Source of the DNA: Anaerolineales bacterium UBA2395 | GTDB lineage: Bacteria; Chloroflexota; Anaerolineae; Anaerolineales; Villigracilaceae | NCBI GenBank assembly: GCA_002343775.1 | Contig: DDSH01000020.1 | Location: 34,498 to 98,497, forward strand | Length of the DNA stretch: 64,000 nucleotides | Reading direction: 5' to 3' | Shown: in pieces, positions 33,608 through 40,258 of the stretch | How the letters are laid out: the number at the start of each line of letters is the position of its first letter | Numbering within the stretch: the first letter of the stretch is position 1 | The notes under the pieces: generated by a model | Told to the model about the DNA's origin: nothing | Seen by the model: only the letters and a program-made list of their open reading frames with translations | The model's database searches: none | Program-made: the position numbers and the translations under genes

Positions 33608-34888
33608 TTACTCCACATAATCCAAAATCTTGTAATACAAACCTACAAACGGCAGAAACCACGGGCTGCCGTTATACAGTCCCAGCGGAGCAGAGGGAAA
33701 ACCGAACTTTGCAAACGGATGCTCTTTGAGGTTGCCTTTCAACACCGCTTTTGCAACCGCATCTCCTAAATACGTTGCCATCGCCACGCCGTGCCCGGCA
33801 TAGCCCAGAGAATACAAAACTCCTTCCTCTTCACCCACATGCGTCATTTGGTCAAATGCAAAATCAAGCGTGCCGCCCCACACATATTCCACTTTTATAT
33901 CTTTCAATTGTGGATACACCTGCATCATTTCGCGTTGCAAGATCTCGCCACTTTGTGCCACCGTGTTTTCATTTTCTGGGAAGAACGCCGCCCGCCCGCC
34001 GAAGATCATGCGGTTTTCCCACAACCGAAAATAATTCAAGAAATGCTTGTAATCAAAGATCATTCTGTTCTTCGGGCTAAGTTCATGCACCAATTCATCC
34101 GAGAGTCTTTCGGTCGCAATAATGAACGACCCGATTGGGATAATTTTCTTTTGCAATTTCTTTGTGACACCACCTGTATAACCGGATGTCGCCACCAAAA
34201 CAGACTCTGCTTCCAAACTCCCTCTTTCTGTTTGGATAAAGAACCGCTTCTCCCTCCGCCCAATCTTGTTGACACGCGCTCGCGCGCAGAGCGTTGCCCC
34301 CGCCCTATCTGCCGCACCCGCCAACCCCGCCACATATTGAGCCGGGTTCAACCCGCCGCTGGCCTCATCCACCAGCGCGCCGTGATACACATCCGTGCCG
34401 ATCTCGCTGCGTAAATCCTTCGGCGAGACGAGCCTCACATTGTGGTTGAACTCTTTCGCCATGAAGTCCACTTCGCCTTGCAAGGCGTCGTAGTGTTTTG
34501 GCTTGTTCGCCGTCAGCAGGTGACCTGTCCGCGAAAAACCGCAGTCGATGTTTTCTTCTTTGACGATCTGCTCAACGAGACTCACCGAATCCAACGAGCA
34601 CTGAAATAATTCCTTCGCCAACTCCCGCCCGTAGTTTTTGATGACCGTTTGCATGGCGGGCTTTAAGCCGGTCAACGTCATGCCGCCATTGCGTGAACTT
34701 GCACCCCAACCCATCGTCTCGGTTTCGAGTACCACCACGCTCACGCCTTGCTTTGCCAACGTTCGCGCGGCGCTCAAGCCGGTGTACCCGCCGCCAATGA
34801 TCGCCACATCTGCTTTGGCAGGGATGGGCGCAAGGTTGGAATCGTCGTGCATTTGGACGGTGGTGTGCCAATAGATGTGTTGTTTCAT
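33608..34888 (-). CDS. FAD-dependent amine/amino-acid oxidase (DAO family)
   Basis: A 426-residue flavoprotein of the DAO superfamily. The dinucleotide-binding motif AIIGGGYTGLSAARTL lies at about 29-44, and the motif GWGASSRNGGM near residue 60 is typical of the gamma-glutamylputrescine oxidase/PuuB and glycine oxidase-like branch. The C-terminal YAGHGVAMATYLGD contacts flavin. The substrate is uncertain. There is no signal peptide. It is separate from its neighbours: a strong terminator for the upstream gene lies at 34948-34973. Confidence 0.85.
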   Translation of the reverse strand: MKQHIYWHTTVQMHDDSNLAPIPAKADVAIIGGGYTGLSAARTLAKQGVSVVVLETETMGWGASSRNGGMTLTGLKPAMQTVIKNYGRELAKELFQCSLDSVSLVEQIVKEENIDCGFSRTGHLLTANKPKHYDALQGEVDFMAKEFNHNVRLVSPKDLRSEIGTDVYHGALVDEASGGLNPAQYVAGLAGAADRAGATLCARARVNKIGRREKRFFIQTERGSLEAESVLVATSGYTGGVTKKLQKKIIPIGSFIIATERLSDELVHELSPKNRMIFDYKHFLNYFRLWENRMIFGGRAAFFPENENTVAQSGEILQREMMQVYPQLKDIKVEYVWGGTLDFAFDQMTHVGEEEGVLYSLGYAGHGVAMATYLGDAVAKAVLKGNLKEHPFAKFGFPSAPLGLYNGSPWFLPFVGLYYKILDYVE

Positions 34889-34947
34889 CGTGTCCTCTTT
34901 TGGGTTCGAACGCCTCCCGACGTTCGAGTGAACTTATGAAAAGAAAA

Positions 34948-34973
34948 AGTCCAAAGTCAGGAGACTTTGGACT
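34948..34973 (-). terminator. Terminator overlapping a gene end
   Basis: Perfect 11-bp stem AGTCCAAAGTC (34948-34958) with 34963-34973, followed on the minus strand by T residues. One arm encodes the last codons and the stop of the gene at 34957. Confidence 0.8.
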
Positions 34974-36363
34974 CCGGTTCATCGTCTCCAAGAATTTCTT
35001 CCCAATCTAATTCTTTGAACGCTTCTTGCAAACGATGCCCATCGTCCACGACGATGTATTTCAAGTCGGTGAAGAGTTTCTCGGCGTATTCGCGCGCCTC
35101 GTCGAGCGGAACGACGTCATCCGCTGTCCCGTGGATAACGGTTGTGGGAACAGAGACAGGCTCAAGGTCCAGATAAGAGCCGAAGGGGTCTTTGAGCAAG
35201 GCTGGCGCAAGCAGAATCAGCTTGCGGACGTGAGTCGGTTTTTTGCAGGTGAAGACAGTCCCCATTAATCCGCCCAGAGACGAGCCGATAATTGTCCAGT
35301 TTTTCTTGCGCCCGATGATCTTTTTGAGTTGTGCCATGCGCTCGTCGAACTCGCCGGTGAAATCGGGGGTGACCATGCCGGGGAATTTTTCGGCGAACTG
35401 ACGGGCTTTGCCGCTTTGGCTGTTGCTGTCGGAGCCGTGCAGGTAGATGATGCGGGAATTGTCCATTTTCTTTTTTCTCGGCTTGCGGGCAGGTTTGACT
35501 TTTTCTTCGGGCAGTGCGCTCTCGTCGATGAAATCTTCGGGTTCGGGAGGTTTGATGAGGGCGAGTGGCTGCGGGCGGAGCAGGTCGCGCAGTTCTTTTT
35601 GCAATGGCGGCGGAAAGTCTGGTGAGATGCGCCGCATGGTCACTGCGGTCATTTGATTCTCGGTGGTGCTGAGAATGTGCTTGAGCATGAAAATGGTTTC
35701 GCTGGCGGAGGCGCGGTAGAGTGTGACGATGAGGTCGGTGAGATCGTATTGCAGGGTGGATGGCGCCGCTTCAATGATGGGTTCTACGAGGTCGAAGATG
35801 GCGGGCAGGTTTTCAAAGTCTGAGTCCGCGATCATGGGGATGAGCGCTTGAACGCCGTTTGACCAGGTGCGGGTTCGTTCAGGGTGCAAGTATTCGCGCA
35901 CGAGCGCTAGGAATTGATTCGGCGTTTCCTTGCGCATGCGGGTGAGGCTCGTAGTGAGTAACGCCACGCGCACTTCCGGGTCGCGGATCTGTTGAGTCCA
36001 TGCGGTGATGCGGGGCAGCAGGCGTTCTTCTTGGGGTGGAATGCGACCAAGCAAATAGGCGGCCAGCAAACGTGTTTCGAGAGCGCCTTCATCCCAAAGC
36101 AGGTCGGCGAGGTCGAGTGCGAAGTGGGGATTGGTTTCAGCTTTGGTGCGCAGTTCGTTTTGAATTTGAGTTAAGACAGCGGGGGGCGTGCGGTAGGTTT
36201 TCAGGTTCGAGCCCGGTGCGACATTCTCGACCGTGCGGAGCGTGTAATTGACGTAGAACTCCAACATCTCGCGCAAATGCTTCATGAACTCGTCTGGCAG
36301 AAAGAAAAAGTCTGCGAGGCGGGTGGCTTGTTTGCGGAGGCGAGACAGGTCGATGGCGGGCAT
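34957..36363 (-). CDS. HEAT-like repeat protein fused to YqiA-like alpha/beta hydrolase
   Basis: A 468-residue protein with two parts. Residues 1-280 are alpha-helical and resemble HEAT or DNA-alkylation-repair (AlkD-like) repeats, without a recognised active site. A basic linker (KVKPARKPRKKK) leads to a 170-residue hydrolase starting at about 35466. It has YLHGSDSNSQSGKA (like the UPF0227/YqiA opening), nucleophile GSSLGG, acid HGTADD and base DDGHRLQ. The start at 36363 avoids reading through the palindrome at 36372-36399. No Shine-Dalgarno is visible. A methionine opens the hydrolase part, so it may once have been a separate gene. Confidence 0.75.
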   Translation of the reverse strand: MPAIDLSRLRKQATRLADFFFLPDEFMKHLREMLEFYVNYTLRTVENVAPGSNLKTYRTPPAVLTQIQNELRTKAETNPHFALDLADLLWDEGALETRLLAAYLLGRIPPQEERLLPRITAWTQQIRDPEVRVALLTTSLTRMRKETPNQFLALVREYLHPERTRTWSNGVQALIPMIADSDFENLPAIFDLVEPIIEAAPSTLQYDLTDLIVTLYRASASETIFMLKHILSTTENQMTAVTMRRISPDFPPPLQKELRDLLRPQPLALIKPPEPEDFIDESALPEEKVKPARKPRKKKMDNSRIIYLHGSDSNSQSGKARQFAEKFPGMVTPDFTGEFDERMAQLKKIIGRKKNWTIIGSSLGGLMGTVFTCKKPTHVRKLILLAPALLKDPFGSYLDLEPVSVPTTVIHGTADDVVPLDEAREYAEKLFTDLKYIVVDDGHRLQEAFKELDWEEILGDDEPESKVS

Positions 36364-36371
36364 GGGTTGGA

Positions 36372-36399
36372 GTAGGGGCGCAATATATTGCGCCCCTAC
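36372..36399. repeat. 28-base perfect palindrome
   Basis: GTAGGGGCGCAATA followed by its exact reverse complement, placed in the 41 bases between the proS stop and the next start. Similar palindromes with a GTAGGGGC core are known as dispersed intergenic repeats in cyanobacteria and other phyla (recalled, not searched). It may also act as a weak terminator. Confidence 0.7.
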
Positions 36400-36404
36400 A
36401 AATA

Positions 36405-37844
36405 TTAATACGCTTTCGCGAAATACACTTTTCGCTTGCTGGGCTTGCCGCAGACCACGCACTTACCTTCTCCCTCAGGTTGGTTGAAGGGGATGTTGCG
36501 GGTGGTGGCTTTTGCCTCCTCCTTGACCTTCTTCTCGCACTCGGTTGATTCGCACCAGTAAGAGAGCGCCCAACCATCCTGCACAACCTTTTTTAGGTCT
36601 TCGTAGTTTTCCACGTTGTGGATGTTCGCATCGCGATATTCGGTGGCGCGTTTGAGCAGGGATGCCTGCACGTCGGTCAGCAGGTTCTGGACGGTTTCTG
36701 CCAAGCCTTCTTGTGAAACGAAGGTCTTGCCTTCCTTGCCAGGCTTGTCGCGGCGAGCGAGGGCGACAGTTCCTTTTTCCACATCCTTGGGACCGATCTC
36801 TACGCGGACGGGTACGCCGCGCATTTCCCAGTCGTTGAACTTGAAGCCGCTGGAAACATTGTCGCGGTCGTCAAACTTCACGCGCACGCCTGCAGCCTTG
36901 AGTTCCGAGAAGAGACGGTCGGCAACTTCCATCACTTTTTCTTTTTCGGCGTCGTTCTTGAAGATCGGTACCACCACAACCTGAATCGGAGCGAGGCGGG
37001 GCGGCAGGACGAGTCCGTTGTCATCGCCATGTACCATGATCATCGCGCCGATGATGCGGGACGATATCGCCCACGAGGTGGTTTGCGCGTAGGTCAGTTT
37101 GTTGTCTTTGTTCAAGAATTGGATCTCGAACGCCTTGGCGAAGTTATCGCCAAAATAATGGGATGTGCCCGACTGCAAAGCGCGTTTATCCCACATCATC
37201 GCTTCAATGGATGTGGTGATCTGCGCACCAGCAAAACGCTCGGTTTCAGACTTGGTGCCTTTGAGCACGGGGATGGCGGCTTCTTCGAGGCAGAAGCGTT
37301 CGTAGATGTCGAGGATGCGGTACATTTCCTCTTTGGCTTCTTCTTCGCTGACATGTGCGGTGTGACCTTCATGCCAGTAGAACTCGGCAGTGCGCAGGAA
37401 GAGTTTGGTGCGCAATTCCCAGCGCATCACCGAACCCCACTGCACGATCAACAGCGGCAAATCGCGCCATGATTTGACCCATTTGGAGTACATGTGACCG
37501 ATGATGGTCTCCGAGGTGGGGCGCACGGCGAGTTTTTCTTCCAATTCCGAGCCGCCGCCGTGAGTGACGACTGCGAGTTCCGGCGCAAAGCCTTCCACGT
37601 GCTCTTTCTCTTTTTCAAAGAACGACATGGGGATAAGCGTGGGGAACGCCGCGTTAACATGACCGGTTTTCTTGAATTCCGTATCCAGCCACGAACAGAT
37701 ATTTTCCCAAAGCGCCCAGCCATACGGCTTGACCACCATGCATCCGCGCACGGGGGCGTAATCAGCCATGTCGGAGCGCACAACCAACTGGTTGTACCAT
37801 TCGGAAAAGTCTTCTGCTCGGGTGGGTAATTTGTCTTCTGCCAT
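36405..37844 (-). CDS. proS: Prolyl-tRNA synthetase, archaeal/eukaryotic type
   Basis: A 479-residue class II synthetase charging tRNA-Pro. It is of the short archaeal type: no editing insertion, N-terminal FSEWYNQLVVRSDMADYAPVRG, motif 2 region VMRWELRTKLFLRTAEFYWHEGHTA, motif 3-like TTSWAISSRIIGAMIMVHGDDNGLV and a C-terminal zinc-binding-like end with CVVCGKPSKRKVYFAKAY. This type also occurs in several bacterial phyla. Presence on a housekeeping stretch suggests it is the main enzyme. The next gene lies 41 bases downstream across a palindrome. Confidence 0.95.
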   Translation of the reverse strand: MAEDKLPTRAEDFSEWYNQLVVRSDMADYAPVRGCMVVKPYGWALWENICSWLDTEFKKTGHVNAAFPTLIPMSFFEKEKEHVEGFAPELAVVTHGGGSELEEKLAVRPTSETIIGHMYSKWVKSWRDLPLLIVQWGSVMRWELRTKLFLRTAEFYWHEGHTAHVSEEEAKEEMYRILDIYERFCLEEAAIPVLKGTKSETERFAGAQITTSIEAMMWDKRALQSGTSHYFGDNFAKAFEIQFLNKDNKLTYAQTTSWAISSRIIGAMIMVHGDDNGLVLPPRLAPIQVVVVPIFKNDAEKEKVMEVADRLFSELKAAGVRVKFDDRDNVSSGFKFNDWEMRGVPVRVEIGPKDVEKGTVALARRDKPGKEGKTFVSQEGLAETVQNLLTDVQASLLKRATEYRDANIHNVENYEDLKKVVQDGWALSYWCESTECEKKVKEEAKATTRNIPFNQPEGEGKCVVCGKPSKRKVYFAKAY

Positions 37845-37872
37845 TTTGTCCTCTTCGGTTTACAGGGTGCAT

Positions 37873-37909
37873 GTTGAAGGTCAAAGGTTTTGAACCTACA
37901 ACCTTCAAC
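37873..37909. repeat. Nested inverted repeat at gene end
   Basis: Outer arms GTTGAAGGT (37873-37881) and ACCTTCAAC (37901-37909) enclose AGGTT/AACCT. It overlaps the stop of the LOG-like gene and can serve as its terminator, though without a T-run. It shares its CCTTCAAC end with the next repeat at 38451. Confidence 0.6.
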
Positions 37910-38435
37910 TTTCTAACGTTTTAACTGCGTCTTTCACATCTTCGGCAAAGTATAACAAGTCTCTGTTTTCAGGAGTCATGTAACTTTCAAATTCTATAAA
38001 ATAATTGTCGAATATAAAATCCCAGCCTTGCCCGACTAGAATGAGGGGTTTTCGCGGCGTGGATTCGATGATCATCAAATTCCACATCAACGTAATTTCG
38101 GTCAGCGTGCCGGGACCTCCGGGCAGGGCAATGGCTGCGTCACAGCCTTCGATCAATGCCATGAGGCGGTCAGAAAGCGTTTTCTTCTTGCGTTCTTCTT
38201 TTACGAAGGCATTTGCTCGCGAACCGCGCCAGTCTTCAATGTCGCTGCATGTCACACCAATGACATGTCCGCCTGCTTCGTGCGCCCCGCGCGAAACAGC
38301 TTCCATCGTGCCGTAGTAGCCGCCGGTGATCACGGCGTGTCCGCGCTGGGCGAGAAGTGATCCAAGCAATTGCGCTTCTTCATACGCCGGAGAGCCTTGT
38401 TTCGGTTGTGCGCCGCCAAAAACGGTTATGTTCAT
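37905..38435 (-). CDS. LOG-family (lysine decarboxylase-like) nucleotide hydrolase
   Basis: A 176-residue Rossmann-like protein of the LOG superfamily. It carries the motif LPGGPGTLTEI and an upstream GGYYGTMEAVSRGAHEAGG. Characterised members release ribose 5-phosphate from nucleoside monophosphates, such as in cytokinin activation, and many bacterial ones are of unknown purpose. The stop codon lies inside an inverted repeat. The spacer to the upstream MazG-like gene also contains an inverted repeat, so co-transcription is uncertain. Confidence 0.82.
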   Translation of the reverse strand: MNITVFGGAQPKQGSPAYEEAQLLGSLLAQRGHAVITGGYYGTMEAVSRGAHEAGGHVIGVTCSDIEDWRGSRANAFVKEERKKKTLSDRLMALIEGCDAAIALPGGPGTLTEITLMWNLMIIESTPRKPLILVGQGWDFIFDNYFIEFESYMTPENRDLLYFAEDVKDAVKTLES

Positions 38436-38450
38436 AAGACCTCACTTTGG

Positions 38451-38500
38451 GTTACAGGTTACAAGTTGCAGGTCTTAACCTTCAACTTGTAACCTGTAAC
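38451..38500. repeat. 18-bp inverted repeat
   Basis: GTTACAGGTTACAAGTTG (38451-38468) and its exact complement (38483-38500), with a 14-base loop, lie between the MazG-like stop and the LOG-like start. It looks like a member of a dispersed intergenic palindrome family built from short GTTACA/AGGTTACA units. Confidence 0.75.
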
Positions 38501-38506
38501 TTTCAA

Positions 38507-38821
38507 CTACTTCACATCCCATGTTCTCGTTTTGTTTTTCTCGATTTTCTTCAAGACCGCTTCTTCCAGGTCAATTCCTGAAACCGAAGCGAGCTGTAAA
38601 AGATACAGCATCACATCAGCTAACTCGCTACCCAACTCTTCGCGGTCTTGAATCTCATCCGTGAATTGAAAGTGTTCCAAAATCTCAGCCGCTTCAATGG
38701 AAAGCGAGACTGCCAAATTGCGTGGAGTCTGCGGGCGCTTGCTGTCTGCCTTGTACCAGCCTTTCGACTTCACTAGCGCATGCATTTGTTCTGTCAATTC
38801 TTTGATCGTCAAATCGCTCAT
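38507..38821 (-). CDS. MazG-like nucleotide pyrophosphohydrolase
   Basis: A 104-residue all-alpha NTP pyrophosphatase of the MazG/RS21-C6 (dCTPase) group. The metal-binding motifs are EAAEILEHF (ExxE) and ELADVMLYL (ExxxD). Small size and the opening LTEQMHALVKSKGWYK fit the house-cleaning pyrophosphatases that destroy non-canonical nucleotides. A hairpin with a T-run (candidate attenuator) lies immediately upstream of the ATG, and no Shine-Dalgarno sequence is seen in the remaining 15 bases. Confidence 0.87.
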   Translation of the reverse strand: MSDLTIKELTEQMHALVKSKGWYKADSKRPQTPRNLAVSLSIEAAEILEHFQFTDEIQDREELGSELADVMLYLLQLASVSGIDLEEAVLKKIEKNKTRTWDVK

Positions 38822-38839
38822 TTTTTATCATCCAATAAA

Positions 38840-38945
38840 AAACGGCTCGCCAAGTCTGGGAGCCGTTTGGGCGCAAGTAAGCGAACCTAGCCAGACCTGG
38901 AGGATTTGCACATTCGAGGGGACGGGTTCGGGTTCATTAACATGC
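38840..38945 (-). ncRNA. Candidate small RNA or transcription attenuator
   Basis: A minus-strand unit has a promoter-like start (TTGCAT, 17 bases, TATAAT at about 38951-38979) and about 105 transcribed bases. It ends in a hairpin AACGGCTC/GAGCCGTT (38841-38867) followed by six T residues. CCAGGTCTGG (38891-38900) can pair fully, with one G-U, with CCAGACTTGG (38850-38859) in the terminator loop region. That pairing works on the minus strand but leaves an A-C mismatch on the plus strand. It could be a free RNA or a leader controlling the MazG-like gene. No known Rfam motif is recognised. Confidence 0.45.
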
Positions 38946-38950
38946 GCAAC

Positions 38951-38979
38951 ATTATAAGGGTAAAATTGAATTTATGCAA
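38951..38979 (-). promoter_or_regulatory. Putative sigma-70 promoter, minus strand
   Basis: TTGCAT (38974-38979), a 17-base spacer and a perfect TATAAT (38951-38956), reading leftwards. It overlaps the start codon region of the CCA-adding enzyme gene on the other strand and would drive the candidate RNA at 38840-38945 and possibly the MazG-like gene. Confidence 0.5.
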
Positions 38980-40239
38980 AAGGATGAAGTGCTTCGCCTC
39001 ATGCGGGACCCGAAACTGCTCCCGTCCGAAAGGTTGAATCTACTCTCGAACATTGCCGACCAGGCGTCGTCTTTGAAGATGCCCTGCTACCTCGTCGGCG
39101 GATTTGTCCGCGACCTTTTGCTCGGTCAGCCGGTGAACGATTTCGATTTTGTCGTCGAGGGCGATGCGATCAAACTCGGCAGAAAACTTGTCGAAATGTA
39201 CGGCGGAAAGTTAACCCCACACTTCAAATTTCATACTGCTATATGGCATTTGCCTGATGACTGGAATCTGATACCCGGCACCATTGACCTGATCACCGCT
39301 CGCAGGGAGATGTACGAAAAGCCTGGCGCGCTGCCGACTGTCACACCATCCACCATTGACGATGACTTGCGCCGCCGCGATTTTACCGTCAACGCCATGG
39401 CACTCCGCCTGGATGGGGAAGGCTTGGGCGTACTCCTTGACCCAATGGATGGACGATCCGACCTCGAGCGGGGAACGATCCGGATTCTTCATCCGCTTTC
39501 TTTTGTGGACGACCCGACTCGCATCTTCCGTGCCATCCGTTATGAGGGGCGTTATGGTTTTGCGATGGATGCCGAAACTCAACACTTGATCAACCCCGAT
39601 GCTTTGAAAATTCTGAGCTCTTTAAGTGGTGAACGTTTGCGTCACGAACTAGATTTGATTTTGGATGAAGAACAGGCTGCTGTTATGGCGCTGCGTATAG
39701 CCAGTTTTGGGGTGATGAGCGCGATCCATCCAAAGATGCCCGAATTTAACCAGACCTATTCTGATTTCCTTGAAATGGACATTCGCCTCGACATCCCGGC
39801 GGATCGGCGTACGATGGGGTATATGCTCTGGTTCATGGATTTGTCTGAAGAGGACGTGATCCTGTTGTCTAACCGTTTGGATTTTACGAACGAGTTAACC
39901 TTGTCTGTGTGGGCGGCGGCGCAGTTGAAGCGCGGGTTGCCGTATTTGGTCGGCATGAAACCAAGCGAGTGGACCTATGCTTTGGAAAAGTTGCCGCTGC
40001 TTTCCATTTACGCCGTGTATCTTGTCTCGCGTGAAAAAGCGCTTCTCGATTACATCTCGCTTTGGCGGCATGTCAAACCGCGTACGAATGGCGAAGACTT
40101 GAAGGCAAGGGGCTTGCCGCCTGGTCCGCGTTACTCGGAAATCCTGACGGAATTGCGTGCCGCATGGCTGGATGGGGTGTTATCAAACAATACAGAAGAA
40201 GAGGAATTGCTCAACAAATTGTTATCCGCCCATTCGTGA
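38974..40239 (+). CDS. cca: CCA-adding / tRNA nucleotidyltransferase family enzyme
   Basis: A 421-residue class II nucleotidyltransferase that builds or repairs the tRNA 3' CCA end. The nucleotidyltransferase core has YLVGGFVRDLLLG and metal site DFDFVV, then RRRDFTVNAMAL, GTIRILHPLSF and the DDPTRIFRAIRYEGRYGF element. The C-terminal half is helical. Members of this family can be CCA-adding, only A-adding or poly(A) polymerases. The exact type is not decided here. It is followed after 19 bases by the STAND NTPase, probably on the same transcript. Confidence 0.88.
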   Translation: MQKDEVLRLMRDPKLLPSERLNLLSNIADQASSLKMPCYLVGGFVRDLLLGQPVNDFDFVVEGDAIKLGRKLVEMYGGKLTPHFKFHTAIWHLPDDWNLIPGTIDLITARREMYEKPGALPTVTPSTIDDDLRRRDFTVNAMALRLDGEGLGVLLDPMDGRSDLERGTIRILHPLSFVDDPTRIFRAIRYEGRYGFAMDAETQHLINPDALKILSSLSGERLRHELDLILDEEQAAVMALRIASFGVMSAIHPKMPEFNQTYSDFLEMDIRLDIPADRRTMGYMLWFMDLSEEDVILLSNRLDFTNELTLSVWAAAQLKRGLPYLVGMKPSEWTYALEKLPLLSIYAVYLVSREKALLDYISLWRHVKPRTNGEDLKARGLPPGPRYSEILTELRAAWLDGVLSNNTEEEELLNKLLSAHS

Positions 40240-40258
40240 ATACCTGGAGGATATTGCC

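Noticed and set aside
38840..38945. Bacterial signal recognition particle RNA
   Set aside because: Size and part of the 5' side look suggestive, but the conserved GGAAG...AGCAG core is missing.
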